Source: Physcomitrium patens
Taxonomy: Eukaryota; Streptophyta; Bryopsida; Funariales; Funariaceae
Reading direction: 5' to 3'
DNA: 64,000 nt
Assembly (NCBI RefSeq): GCF_000002425.4
Contig: NC_037267.1
Span: 8,073,396 to 8,137,395 of the forward strand
Shown here: positions 26,801-38,222 of the stretch, one piece after another
Layout: each line of letters starts with the position of its first letter
Numbering within the stretch: the first letter of the stretch is position 1
Notes under the pieces: generated by a model
What the model was told of the DNA's origin: nothing
Databases searched by the model: none
The model's input: the letters and a program-made list of their open reading frames with translations, nothing else
Program-made: the position numbers and the translations under genes

Positions 26801-27190
26801 CAATATCAAGACTACTTGTTTTTGTAATAAGTTAGACTATTGTAGGTTGAGATCTTTTCCTATTTGTGAAAAAATCATCCATATTGTTTATCAATTACAT
26901 CTACTAGAGTCTATGAAGATTCACCATATATTTCACGTGTCTCTTCTTAAGCCATATAAGATAATAAATATCTCAAGAAGAAGATAAATGCCACCTCTTC
27001 CTATAAAAATAGATAATTATCAAGAATTTGAAGTGAAAGAAGTCTTAGATTCAAGGTGGCAATAAAATAGGTTAAAATATCTTATTTATTGGTATTGATA
27101 TGATATTAGTGAATACACATGGAAGTCAACAAAGAATCTTGCAAATGCAACAAAGAGAGTTGAAGCTTTTTATCGACAATATCTATCAAA
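23820..27190 (+). pseudogene. pol remnant with chromodomain, copy 2
   Basis: Non-functional pol reading frame. Legible motifs are [21 protein letters not shown] (RT N-terminal block, about 24510-24570), CFLGFANYYQIFIKNFSQV (end of the RT, 25080-25140), ETNASDFALD (RNase H, first catalytic Asp region, about 25280), the MDFIIDLS integrase core and ENLA-like chromodomain sequence. The YLDD box is replaced by CYLNDILIYS-like sequence near 24835-24860. The longest open pieces are 24512-24703, 25075-25320 and 26104-26319. Confidence 0.85.
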
Positions 27191-27494
27191 ATCAAGATGA
27201 AGAATAGCAAATCTTTGCTATAAAAGAAACAAAATCAAAGAAAGATAACATTCTACATTCTATCTTCTTTAATAGCTTTTATATATTTGTGATGCTAAAG
27301 AGATGGAAAACCAACAATCAAGAGATTCAACTTAAGAGCTTTCATTTGCGGACTTATCAAATGAGACATTGCTATTGTCACAACCTTTAAGACAATAAAA
27401 TTGAGATGAAGATCTTTAAGAATGACATGTCCTTCCTCAAATATATGGCAAGATACGATGTGTTTGGTATCAAGACCTTGGAAGAGACTCTTGA

Positions 27495-27725
27495 TGTTTG
27501 ATAATTTTATTAGAGGTAGGAACAACTCCTGATAATATTCCAAATATTTTATTTGAAGGAAGTTACAAAAGCCTTAACAATAATTAAATAACAGGGTGGT
27601 CTTCTCATCTTGGTATGCAATACTATCGATTGTTGAAAGGACCTATCAACCATCTTTAAAGAAAACAAAGATTAGAGTATGTGGCAAATATAATTCGTCA
27701 CATCTTAGATTTTTTCAATATATGA
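27495..27725 (+). pseudogene. remnant of the chromovirus 3' accessory ORF
   Basis: In one frame after the chromodomain this reads ILLEVGTTPDNIPNILFEG, then, after a stop, YYRLLKGPINHL, then RLEYVANIIRHILDFFNI. It aligns with the 3' ORF of element D (52734-53081; FEVEPAYDGQPEDVFGG, HYRWLQGPMNHL, QLEFIADVMRQIFIFL) with about one residue of gap and ends at an equivalent point before the polypurine tract. Two in-frame TAA codons interrupt it. Confidence 0.75.
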
Positions 27726-27752
27726 AAACCACTCCTTATCAAATTCATCCCT

Positions 27753-27761
27753 AGAAGGGAG
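27753..27761 (+). other. polypurine tract of chromovirus copy 2
   Basis: AGAAGGGAG, five bases before the TGTCAG start of the 3' LTR. It matches the position and composition of the AGAAGAGGAGG tract of element D. Confidence 0.6.
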
Positions 27762-27766
27762 TATAA

Positions 27767-28310
27767 TGTCAGAGATATATAGAGGTATTTTAGTAAATAC
27801 TTATATGATTAGTTAGGAATAAATAAAAAAAGATAAAAATAGATTAATTTCATAAGACCTAAAAAAACTCCTCAAAAGCTTCATAGATGCAACTTTGACT
27901 TTATATGTGTCTATAGTTAATTGATAGATTAGAAACTTGATCAATAAGTTAATCACATGTTGATAACTTACGGAACAAGCTAACTATGTTGTGCACATAT
28001 AGAAAATTTGCTTTGCAAGTTAAGATATGTATCTTACAAAGTCAATATATTTTGGAGGACCTATAAGACATTGCCATGTAGTTCCTAGTTAAGAGTATAT
28101 ATGTAGGCAAGAGGGAAGTCTTTTTTTATTCATATCAATGCCTTTTTAGTCCTTAGTCTTGTTTCAAGACTTTCTAGTCTTCTTGTTTTTGGCAATAGCC
28201 ATTCTAGTTTAATATTATATCATCTTTGAGTGACTTTGTAGTTCTCTTTAGAGACATAAGACTATATTGAAGCTTTTCTTTCTTCAAGATTTACATCCTT
28301 GATACTTTGA
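27767..28310 (+). repeat. 3' LTR of chromovirus copy 2
   Basis: It starts TGTCAGAGATATATAG and is homologous to the 5' LTR of copy 1 at 3842-4397, including the CTTCATAGATGC and AACAAGCTAACTATGT blocks and a TATATATGTAGG TATA-like region near 28098. The right end is approximate. Confidence 0.65.
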
Positions 28311-30420
28311 AGAAACTCAATGAATACATTTAAATAAAGTAGGATATTATAAATGACTTTATTCAATCAAATCCATAATTAAGATTAATTTATTAATATT
28401 TTATAAACAATAAACTAGAGCAACTAGTGGTATAAATAAAATTGGACATCAAAACTTTCTTTTATGTATATGAAATTGAATTTATAATCATAGGAACTAC
28501 AACGACCTCCAAACCATCAAAGACAATACTATCCCAATTAAGACTTCAATACACCATAGTTAGAATACTTTATAATAAATACAGATTTAAATAGCATACA
28601 AAGAAAAACATACCTTCATAGGATATATGCAAAAACATCAAAGATTCTATTTTTTCCAAGAATGGACTTCTCGTAACTTGCATCCCTCGTACTCTTCAAT
28701 CACTATGTTGAGAGGTAGTTAATTTGAGATTCAACTCACTAATGAATAAGGCATGATACAAATTCTTAGTAAATAATACAAATTTAACAACTAAGATATT
28801 ATGTTTATAATATGGTATGCAGATTTTGATCTAGATACCAATCATAATCCAAATCTAATAAAATTTTTAATCTTGGTACAATTGCAAGGCCTTAGATGTA
28901 TCTTTAGAACTCTCCAACCCTTCAAAGAAGCCTTGAATAGAATCAGCAAGTTAATTATAATTGATTCTTAAGAATCATATCACAATAAGATAATAAGATC
29001 TCAAGTTAAGATATTAGTATTTAATAAATCAACCTACCACAATCCATGATATTACCCAATTTCTTTAGAAATCATAGAAAATATAAAATAGAATATAGTG
29101 GACTACCTAAATAATATATTTTCTACCACAATACTTCACACCAAGTAAAGAATTGTACAACTAATAAGTTAGAAGTAAAAGAGCACCTCCGTAAAAAATT
29201 AATTATATTTATAGACTCAAAATCAATCAACCATCGTATTTCTAATACAACTAATAATGAAAAAGACCATCCTACATTCTACAAATAGAGACCATACAAA
29301 TGCCCATACCATACATTTGTAATTTGCCACTTTATGTGCGTAGAAAAAACTACAAAACTAATTTTTAGTACAATCAACTACAATTGAAGGATCCATGTGC
29401 TACGATACTCTATTAATCCATCCTTGACTTTGGTAAGTACTAGAGCTATCACCTTTTTTCAATGAAATGTCATATGACGAAGTTATTCCAATATTAATAA
29501 AGTCTTGATTGAATTTATAAGGATTGCTAATCTTACAAAAAAATGAAACTCAAATAGACACACTTCAGCTCCAACAAACACTAAATGAAAAAGATTGAAT
29601 ACAATTATCTATACATATCCAATTAATTAATTATATTACATAGAAGATATAAATATAAATTATCACTCAAAATAGTGGATTTAATCCATTATGCCAATAG
29701 AATGATGCATATTGGATAGCAAATTAAAATATACAAGACAAAAAACTACTCTTTTCATGAATAGTTATTATTTCCTATGACAAACAAGTAATAATAATTA
29801 AACATAGGTGCAACCTCTAGTAGCAATCTCTTCCATTCTCCACTAGCAGTGGCTCCAATGTAATATTCAATCAAATCAAAGCCATACTACAAGAAAACTA
29901 GAAAAATATCCTAGACTCCATAAAGAAAAAAGAGCCTATAACAACCCCCTACTTAATCCCATTAAATCACTTAGAAGAGAAATTAGAAAAAGACTATTCA
30001 ATCATACTTCATAAGTGACAACTTAATATTGGCATCACTTAATGTCTAGTGTCTTGAAAAAAGACTAGCAAATATAAAAAATGTAGAAAAATTCAAGATT
30101 TAATATAAATTCATATTCTAAACTCAATATAGTTCTATTATAAGAATATAGATTCACACAGAGTGATTTTTTAGAAAAATCAACTTAGTTGGACTTCATC
30201 AAAGGTTTTTTTACTATGGAATTTAAAGGTCTATTCAACCCTCAATGATAACCTTGCTAGCAGAACATCCATATTAACATCTATAAAAATATCATCACAT
30301 ATTCAAGATTATAGTATCATTGTTTACAAATAGGCATAATTTGTAACCTTCAATATAACATCTAATACAGATTCAAAATTCTTAATATATATGATTATAA
30401 CAATATGAAACTCCAATCAT
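28310..30420. other. AT-rich sequence, probably decayed LINE 5' part
   Basis: No open frame and no confident homology. It leads directly into LINE endonuclease remains on the plus strand and may include a decayed ORF1 or the start of ORF2, but I cannot demonstrate that by eye. Confidence 0.4.
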
Positions 30421-32060
30421 GATTATGGCAAAAAATTGCCAATCATCCACTCTTGAAAGTTCAATGAATCGTAGGAAGAGACTTCAACTTTATGAAATCT
30501 CTCAAAGATAAACAAGGTGATAATACTATCCTAAGACGTGGTACAAGAGAAATATTTGCTTGGAACAACATACTTACCAAACTACAAGTTTAAGATACAT
30601 TTTACATGAGCAAGTTAAGAAGATTAAGAGCAAAACCTATACTTGGAATAATTGCAATCCAACACTTAGAATAGTTCTAACATACACAGATAGAATCTAT
30701 ATAAAAAAAGCGTGGCAAGTCAAAAAGAAGAATGTTTGAAATATGGCCTTCTTAATTCAGTATCTCTAACTACTTAATTTTTTTCATTAAAATTAAACCA
30801 TCAAGTCTCCCACTACTTCTCACATAGTTCTTTGACAAAAACAAATTAATAATTATAGGCCATTTTAAACTCCTCACAGATATATAGAAACAAGTAATTA
30901 AATAATACACATCAAATTCTTGGTGTAATAGAATCTATGTAGCCCTTCATGTATTTTACAAAATAAATACAACAATATCCAAAAAAATCCGCTACTTTTA
31001 GAACCAACAATATCAAGAGTAATTTATGAAATTATTTATAATAAAATTAAAGCTAGAAGAAAATGAGCATGATCAAAAGACTAAGAAATCATTGAATTTA
31101 ATATAAGTTAAAATTAAATAAATTAAGCATAAAAGATTAGAAAAATAATTTACTTCTATCTCAACTAAATGAACCAAGGTAGGAGATTGTTGTAATGCAG
31201 ACTTCTTCTAATACTATGAAACATAACATAAGAAGATCCAAATATGTGAGTTCAATCTAAATGGCTATATCTTCAAACATCAATCTTTCATTGCCAGATA
31301 TGCCTAAGAATATTATACACATTTATATACTAGAAATACCTCAATAGAAAAAAATATTGAAATTCAAAAATACCACCTCAAGAGAATATATAGATTAGTA
31401 ATTCAAATACAAAGTATAAAATTAGAGAGAAAGATTAAAAAAATAGAAGTAAAATCAATGAAATTTTGACTTCCAAGAAAAAAAGTATTAGGATTTGATA
31501 TGATACCATTTAAATTCTTAAAAACATGTTGGAAGAATATAAATAAAGACATGGTAGAATTAATTAAAGAATTCTTCAAATAAGATTGTCTTTCTATGTA
31601 GCTCAATACTATTAAGATTATTTTAATATCCAAAATAAAAAATCTATTTTTAATTACAAATTATTGACCAATTCCTCTATTTAATACCATCTATAAGATT
31701 ATAGCAAAGATACTAACTAATCACCTAGTAGCAAACTTATTAAGATAAATACGTAGATTATAAATATGATTTATAAGAGGGATATGTATATTTAATAACA
31801 TCTTTTTTGTCATTGAAGTAATGAATTGAGCAAAGAAAAGTCAACAAGACTTAATATTCATGCTCTTAAATTTTAAAAAAGCTTACAATAGAATTAATTA
31901 GACCTTCTTGCAAGATATTATGAAATAAATAGACTTTTCTTTAAAATGAATATAATAGATTATGGTACTCAACATAGAAGCTAAAGCCTTGATAATAATG
32001 AATATTGAAGATGGAAAACCATTTAAACTAGAAATTCCAAAGTATTTGAATAAGATTTAT
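30420..32060 (+). mobile_element. degenerate LINE (non-LTR retrotransposon) ORF2 remains
   Basis: Two blocks characteristic of LINE ORF2 appear in order on the plus strand. Near 30490-30600 the endonuclease region reads DFNFMKSLKDKQGDN and RRGTREIFAWNNILTKLQV. Near 31655-32030 the reverse transcriptase reads NYWPISLFNTIYKIIAKILT, then HLVANLL, FIRGICIFNN and QQDLIFMLLNFKKAYNRIN, matching the L1-like NYRPISL and DFxKAYDR blocks. Stops and indels are numerous and I saw neither poly(A) tail nor target duplication. It is unrelated to the LTR elements on either side. Confidence 0.75.
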
Positions 32061-32199
32061 ATTACTATGGATTAGAAGGGTCTTAAATCTCAGAGATAGT
32101 TTAGTCTTATTTCATTGGTATGAGAGCAAGTATTAGTCTATTCTTTGATAGTATAATGATAGCCATCGTTTACTTAGAGGTTAATTGTTGTAGGCACAT

Positions 32200-35100
32200 T
32201 AGGTATTATTTTAGGGCTACAATGAGCTACTTTTAAGAAATCAACTGAAAAAAGAGAAGGCATTATAGTAACAAAGTTAAGTAAGAAAATTACAACATGA
32301 GAGATATGGCGAAGCAATCTCAAATAGAGACTTAGATACAATACTTCTTAGGCTAAATAGCTACTCTACAAGGACAAATAGAAGTTTCTAAGATAAGAGA
32401 GTTGACATTTATTAAATTAAAATTAAATAAGCTAGTTACATACTCCGGGACTTTAAAGCAGGATTATGTATACCAATGATTCTTCAATATGCAATAATAC
32501 ATCCAATTATTTGAAACAAATACCATCAAAAGAATCATATATGTCACGATCTATTTGAGAGGTGCGACAACCATTTAGTAGCGACATTGATCTCAAAACT
32601 ATGAAATTCAAGGTGGATTTTGTAATTAAGAGGAGTTTAAAACTGAGTTTAGGAGTCAATTTTGATCCATCAATGTAGAGAAGATAACATACAATCAATT
32701 TGCTAAACTTACACAATTTAGATCAATGGAAGATTATATTTTCCAGTTCAAGTCCTTATGTTTCTAAATTGATAATATTTCAGAGGAAAAAATGATGGAT
32801 TGGTTTGTACTAGGATTGAAACTTATAGTCTAGTAAGAAATAAAATTAAAGAATCCACAAATATTTGAGGAAGGAATTAGGATTGTAAAAAAAATTGGTG
32901 GTATAAATTTTCAAAAATTGTGGAGTACAAACTATAGCATAAAGTCCTATGTTGCTATGTAATACTATAAGACAACAGCCAAAGTTGATGGAGATTATTA
33001 CCTTACAATAATCATTAATATTACAAAAATGACAAATATTGGCAGAGAGAAATTATGTTTCTATTATCAAAAGCCAAGCCAGTAGATTAGAGATTATTCA
33101 AAACATCAAAATTCAAGTACCAACAAATCAAAGCCGATTAACAATCTCAAGATTCACTAAGTCAATAATAAAATTGAGCAAGAAAATGAGGCTCTTTAAT
33201 AAACGCAACAAGAGCCAATATTAAGAATAATTGTTGTTTTTTAGAGACAAATAACATAGCTTCAAACTACTATCAAAAGGGTCGATTGGTATATCTAATG
33301 GATTGACTAAAAAGAGAACTATATTAAGTGCTTGTAAATTGTGGCTCTACAAAAAATTACATCTTGATTAAAATTGCTAATTGATTTGGAAATAAAACCA
33401 AGGTAATTAGTGAAAGGAATATATATCTAACAAATGACTAAGAGAACATATTGAATGAGACATATGAAGAAGAAACTTTAAGGTTGAGTGACATTTATGC
33501 CTTAAGAGAGAAGTTCATAGTAACAAAGTTTATATATGATGTTATCATTGATATGCCATGGCTAGAGGTAGAAAATAAGTAAGTTGATTGGCTAATAAGG
33601 ATGATCTCCTTTAAAGATAGTAGACATAAGATGATTCTTTATATCATCACATCAAGTAAGGTAAAAAAAGATTTGTGACTAAAGACCAATTTCAAGATGC
33701 AACCATCTTTAGCAAATTGGATCTTTAAAGTAGCTATTAGCAAACAGCCATTGTAAAAGAAGATATTTAAAAGATGGCTTTTTATATGTGTTTTGGAAAT
33801 TTTGAATGACTTATTTTACCTTTTGGTCTTATCAATATTCTAGTCTCTTTTATGAATCACATAAACAAATTATTTTAGAACTTTTCAAATAAGTATGTAC
33901 TTGTCTTCATCGATGATATCCTAGTCTATAGTAAAATTCTCAAGGAGCATAAGCAATATCTATAGGAAGTACTATACTGGCTACAAAATAGTCACTTTTA
34001 TTACAAACAATCAAAGTATAAACTTTAAAAGTTGGAAGTCACCTTTATGGAGCATGTTGTATCTTCTAAAGGCATGCACATGGAGTAAGATAAGATAAAA
34101 CCGGTGGAAGATTAGCCAACTCCCAAGATTGCTTCTGAAGCCTGTTCATTCTTAGGCTTTATTAGATATTATTGCTATTTCATTCGATAATTTATATACA
34201 TTATTGCCTCACTAATAAGCCTATTAGAAAAGGGTATCTTATTTGAATAGAAACTAAAACAAAAAAGAGACTTTAATAAGTTGAAGGAGACACTCATTAT
34301 TACTTTAATATTATAATTGTATGATTTCAATTTTTTTTTTTTGTATGCTTGACATTGATGCTTCCAACTTTTCTATTGGAACTGTTCTTCAACAAGACTT
34401 TCGAAGGGATCTTCAACCTGTGGCATATGAATCATGCAAATTCAAAAGAGTAGAGGGTAATTATTGTGCACATAATCAAGATCAACTAGCAATTGTACAT
34501 ACCACAAAGGTGTGGCAATACTATGTGTTAGAGAAGCCAATGATTGTTTGGATTGACTATCAATACTTGCTATATGATTTACATTTAAAAAATATAAAAT
34601 CAAGACATCATCATTTGAAAGAAAAATTTTAGCTCTTTGTTATATAACTTAAATACAAGCAAAGATAACAATACACCATGCCAAACATCTTATCATACAG
34701 ACTTGACTTGAAGCCAAAATCGAAAGACAAGATAGAAGTTACTACTATTAATAATATTATTTAAAATCTAAGTAGAGAAACAAAATAGAAGGAAGCTACG
34801 TATCAAGATGCTTATTTTAAGATGCTTATCAATCAATTGAAGGTAAAAAATATACAATATTAAGATTACTATCTTAATTATGGCTTATTCTATTTTAAGA
34901 AATAAATTTATGGACCTAATAATAATATACTCCAAATGTACATACTTAAAGAAGAACATAAAATTTCAATATTTGGACATTTACGATATGAAAAGATTCT
35001 AGAACAAATCTCAAGGACATAATTTTGGATAGCTTTGGATTATGATGTTTGAACTTTTGTACACTCCTACAAGTCATGTCAATATAATAAAATATACAAT

Positions 35101-35660
35101 GTACCATCTCTTAGACTATTATAGCCAATTCCACTACCTATGACACATTGAAAGCAGATGACTATGGATCTCATTATAAGTTTATCGCAAACACCTCATA
35201 ATCATATTGTAGTTGCTGTCTTTGTGCATTAATTCTTGAAGAAACTTTACTTGACTATAATATGCTCTGATATTGATACATAACACTTCCGCAAGTCTTT
35301 TTTGATATTTTCTTTTGTCACCATGTATTATCTTGTATCATCATTTGAGATCAAGATCTATGATTCATAAGAAATTTTTGGTAGATTTTGTTTAAGCTAT
35401 TGGATACACGATTTGCCATATCTACAATCTTCCATCCTGAAATAAATGGACATACAAAGTTTACAAATCAAACCTTAGAAGATATGCTATGAACATTTAT
35501 GGCAATTCATCATAATGTCTAAAATGAATATTTTATGCCTTTGGAATTTTCTTACGATTATAGTATTAAAATAAATATCAGTCATTCAATATTCTTCCTT
35601 AACACTAGTCAATATCTTGATCAGATACTTCAAAATGCCTTAGCCAATCCTATTTATATT
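32200..35660 (+). mobile_element. degenerate Ty3/gypsy element, family B, plus-strand copy
   Basis: Gag homology covers about 32400-32960, with EFKTEFRSQF-like sequence and MEDYIFQFKSLCF. A zinc-knuckle remnant CFYYQKPSQ lies near 33055, and the protease region contains VNCGSTKNYILIK near 33335-33375 (NCGS in place of the usual DCGS). At about 33670 it jumps directly to RT (FQDATIFSKLDL, LPFGLI, YVLVFIDDILVYSK), so an internal deletion removed the N-terminal RT part that the minus-strand B copy retains. RNase H (LDIDASNFSIGTVLQQDF, 34345-34400) and integrase remains follow to about 35640. Stops occur throughout. Confidence 0.8.
34321..34632 (+). pseudogene. RNase H fragment of family B element
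   Basis: An open stretch of 103 codons with the RNase H opening DIDASNFSIGTVLQQ, then QPVAYESCKF, and the WQYYVLEKPMIVWIDYQYL block. It is the best-preserved piece of this copy; the flanking frames are broken. Confidence 0.75.
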
Positions 35661-35674
35661 TTGTTTTACTGATG

Positions 35675-35860
35675 TGGACTTTCTAGAATGTTTTTAGAAG
35701 GTAGATCCTACTTAGATAACCCCCTTACATTCCTTCTAGAAGGTTCTACAGTAGGCACCACTTAGATAACTATCCTAAGATTTTTTTAGAAGATTATGTG
35801 GTCACCTCCACCTAAATAATTGCCTTAAAGTCTTTCTAGAATGTTCCATGATGGATCCTA
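35675..35860 (+). promoter_or_regulatory. imperfect tandem repeats carrying heat-shock elements
   Basis: Three to four diverged units of roughly 55-70 bases, each built around TTCTAGAA followed by a TACTTAGATAAC-like block. Two contain perfect three-unit heat-shock elements, TTCnnGAAnnTTC, at 35734-35746 and 35834-35846; a third at 35681 is damaged by one C to T change. The array follows family B pol and may lie in the U3 of its 3' LTR, although I could not find the matching 5' LTR. Confidence 0.6.
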
Positions 35861-35984
35861 CTTGGTCCACTAATCTAATCCAAATTCTAGAAACTCCTAT
35901 TATTTTAATTATTTATTCTTATGTGTCAATAATACAAGTATCTGATCTATACCTTGTTACAATTAATTTCCTTCTATTAATGCA

Positions 35985-36266
35985 AAACATCCTCGTTTTG
36001 CTCCCAATGGTATCTCCAAATTATTTTTTGGCAATGGGTGAGATTTTGTACATGTTCTTACATTGCATTGTGAATGGGATAACCTTTCTAAAGAACTTTG
36101 TATTGAAGTTGTGGATATTTGCTACCAAGGCAAAGGTAGCAATGCTCCAAAATGCTGTCTACTTCATATTTTTGTTGATCAACAAGTGTATTACGGCCAA
36201 GTGAAATTGCTTCAAGAATTAATCCACAAAGGCAGCAACCGCAGTATGATTATGAGGCATTTGTAA
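35985..36266 (+). pseudogene. unrecognised protein-like frame
   Basis: The frame reads KHPRFAPNGISKLFFGNG, one TGA, then a continuous stretch through HVLTLHCEWDNLSKELCIEV, DICYQGKGSNAPKCCLLHIF and VDQQVYYGQVKLLQELIHKG to a stop at 36266. Its composition (Cys, Trp, charged residues, few low-complexity runs) looks like real protein rather than chance AT-rich frame, but I do not recognise it. It lies between the HSE array and the start of the minus-strand B element. It may be a captured host exon or an accessory ORF. Confidence 0.35.
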
Positions 36267-36916
36267 CAAATACATAATGAAATCCATAGTCACTTGCTTC
36301 CAATGTATCGTAGATAGCACAATTGGCTACAATAGTCTAGGAGACATTGCATTGTATACTATATTATGTTGACATGACTTGTAAGAGCATACAAAGGCTC
36401 AAATGTCATGATCCAAACTTGTCCAAAATCATATCCTTGATATCCATTCTGAAATCTTCTTTCATCCCAAATGTCTAGATATTGGAATGTCATATCCCTC
36501 TTAAAGTATGTGCATCCGGAATATAGTATTTTTAAGTATATAAATTTACTTCTTAAAATAGAATAAGCCATCATTAAGATTATAATTTTGATACTATATA
36601 TTGCCCATCTTTAGCCAATTACTAACCATCTTAAAATAAACATCCTAATATGTAATTTTCTTCCATTTTACCTCTTTCAATAGATTTAAAATAATACTAT
36701 TAATGGTAGCAACTTCTACCTTATCTCTTCTTTTATCCTTCAAGTTTGATCTCTGTAATAAGCTGACTAGCACAATATGTTGTTGTCCTTACTTATAGTC
36801 AAGGTGGATATCAAAAAATTGCAACTATTCTTCTCAATGATAATGTTGTGATTTCATATTTTTCAGATGCAAATTGTATAGTAAGGATTGATGGTCAATT
36901 TGAAAAACCATAATAA
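36260..36916 (-). mobile_element. family B element, minus-strand copy, RNase H/integrase end
   Basis: On the minus strand this matches 34555-35180 of the plus-strand B copy. A clear block is AYSILRSKFIYLKILYSGCTY (with YFKRDMTFQYLDIWDERRF following) compared with AYSILRNKFMDL in the plus copy. It is the left-most, 3'-most piece of a B element that continues at 38223-38683 and 62260-64000. Confidence 0.75.
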
Positions 36917-38222
36917 TGACCCAAATTTTGTAAGTTTGGCAATAGATCTACAAATAAAATTTTGAGAGTTTGTGGATTTATAAGTGCTCAATATATGCTG
37001 TGAGTTTGAGCTAGATCAAAGGGATAGATCGAGGTTTATTGAGATTTAAGTGGATCAAGGTCTTAGAAAGTAGAGTTGTAGGTCTAGTAAGGATTTTTAA
37101 GATTTCTTGCAATCTATCAATTGAATTGGAGTGAAAATTATATATGTGGATAATAGACTTATTTTCTAATGTATGTAGAAAATTTGAGATCAATTGAACT
37201 GTTCGATAAGGAGATATTGATGTTGAAAATTCAACATTTAGATTGAAGAAGAAGGCCGGCCAACATCCGAGCAAATATTAGGACTAATCTTCTTTTTGGT
37301 GAGTTCGATCTTCTTCAAATTTTTTTTACTTATTGTCAACTTAATTATGAAGAGGTATACAAATTTTGAGTTAAAATCAATGGTTCATTCATTAGTTATT
37401 GAGGTTTAAATCTACTATAGAAATTACTTGGAATTATTTAGGATTTGGTTAGGATTTGATTAGGGTTTGATTAGGTTTTGTTTAGGATTTGATTAAGATA
37501 TGACTAAGATTTTATAAAGGTTTTTTTAGGATTTGACTAGGATTTATTTATGATTGATTAGAATTTGATTAGGATTTTTTTAAGATTTGATTAGGATTTA
37601 TTTAGGATTGATTAAGATTTGGCTAGGATTTGATTAAGATTTAATTATGATTTGATTAGGATTTGGTTAGGATTTGGTTAGAATTTGATTAGAATTTTAT
37701 TAAGATTTGACTAGGATTTAATTAAGATTTTTTTAGGATTTGATTAGATTTTTTTAAGGTTTGATGAGGATTTGGTTAGGATTTGATTAAGATTTGGTTA
37801 AGATTTGATTAGGATTTGATTAGGATTTGACTAGGATTTGGTTAAGATTTGATTAATATTTGATTAATATTTAATTAGGATTTTATTAAGATTTATTTAC
37901 AATTTTATTAGGATTTGACTAAGATTTAATTAAAATTTCTATTTTAATATTTTATTAAGATTTTTATTTTAGTATATTTTTGAATTTATATGTTATTTCT
38001 TTATGATTTCTTTAAAGGATCTTTAGAAATACTTTGTATTTCTTACATAATTCTTTTGCAATTTTGATTGAATTTGATTGATGTTTGATTATACTTGCTA
38101 AATTTTAATTGTAATTTTTTTAAGAATCTATTAGAGCTGTTAAGACTTGTTGTAATTTCCTTTTTATCTTCTATAGCCAGGTGCCCAGTGTATTCTCAAG
38201 CCAAATACCACATAACATGACA
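36917..38222 (+). repeat. C-family LTR fragment inserted in B
   Basis: It starts TGACCC and ends ACATGACA, interrupting B coding sequence. Its right end (CTTCTATAGCCAGGTGCCCAG, TATTCTCAAGCC, ATAACATGACA) matches the 3' end of the element C LTR and of solo LTR E (CTTCCACAGCCAGATGTCC, ATTCTCAAGCAAG). An internal block around AATCTATCAATTGAATTGGA matches 51990-52010 in E. About 90 bases of B are missing at the junction and I see no target duplication. It contains an 11-base minisatellite. Confidence 0.55.
37427..37925 (+). repeat. 11-base minisatellite, TTAGGATTTGA-type
   Basis: About 500 bases made of imperfect tandem copies of an 11-base unit close to TTAGGATTTGA, with G/A and C/T variants and occasional one-base length changes. 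It lies inside the C-family LTR fragment and does not occur in the LTRs of element C. The unit overlaps in sequence with plant telomeric TTTAGGG but differs in length and phase. Confidence 0.8.

Larger units (their letters stand above)
23750..28310 (+). mobile_element. ancient degenerate Ty3/gypsy chromovirus, copy 2 (5' truncated)
   Basis: A second decayed relative of element D. It begins abruptly in the protease (about 23820, ASAYFIDKEFVKK), with no 5' LTR or gag. It continues through RT (about 24380-25060), RNase H (about 25230-25640), integrase zinc domain and core (about 25890-26600), the integrase C-terminal region (about 26700-26960) and a chromodomain (about 27020-27190, EVKEVLDSRWQ then LKYLIYWY). 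A remnant of the extra 3' ORF follows at about 27495-27725, then a polypurine tract at 27753-27761 and the 3' LTR from 27767. Stops are frequent and of the CAA/CAG/CGA/TGG-derived type. Confidence 0.87.

Noticed and set aside
28310..32060. CRISPR-like or tRNA-derived repeats in the AT-rich interval
   Set aside because: No regularly spaced direct repeats or cloverleaf-compatible A and B boxes; the only legible signal is LINE ORF2 protein homology.
35848..36204. 118-codon frame that looks like a hydrophobic membrane protein
   Set aside because: It is a Leu/Ile-rich frame shift of the more protein-like frame at 35985-36266; AT-rich DNA read in that phase yields false transmembrane segments.
37427..37925. 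Interstitial telomere repeat
   Set aside because: The unit is 11 bases (TTAGGATTTGA-like) rather than the plant TTTAGGG heptamer and does not keep a 7-base period.
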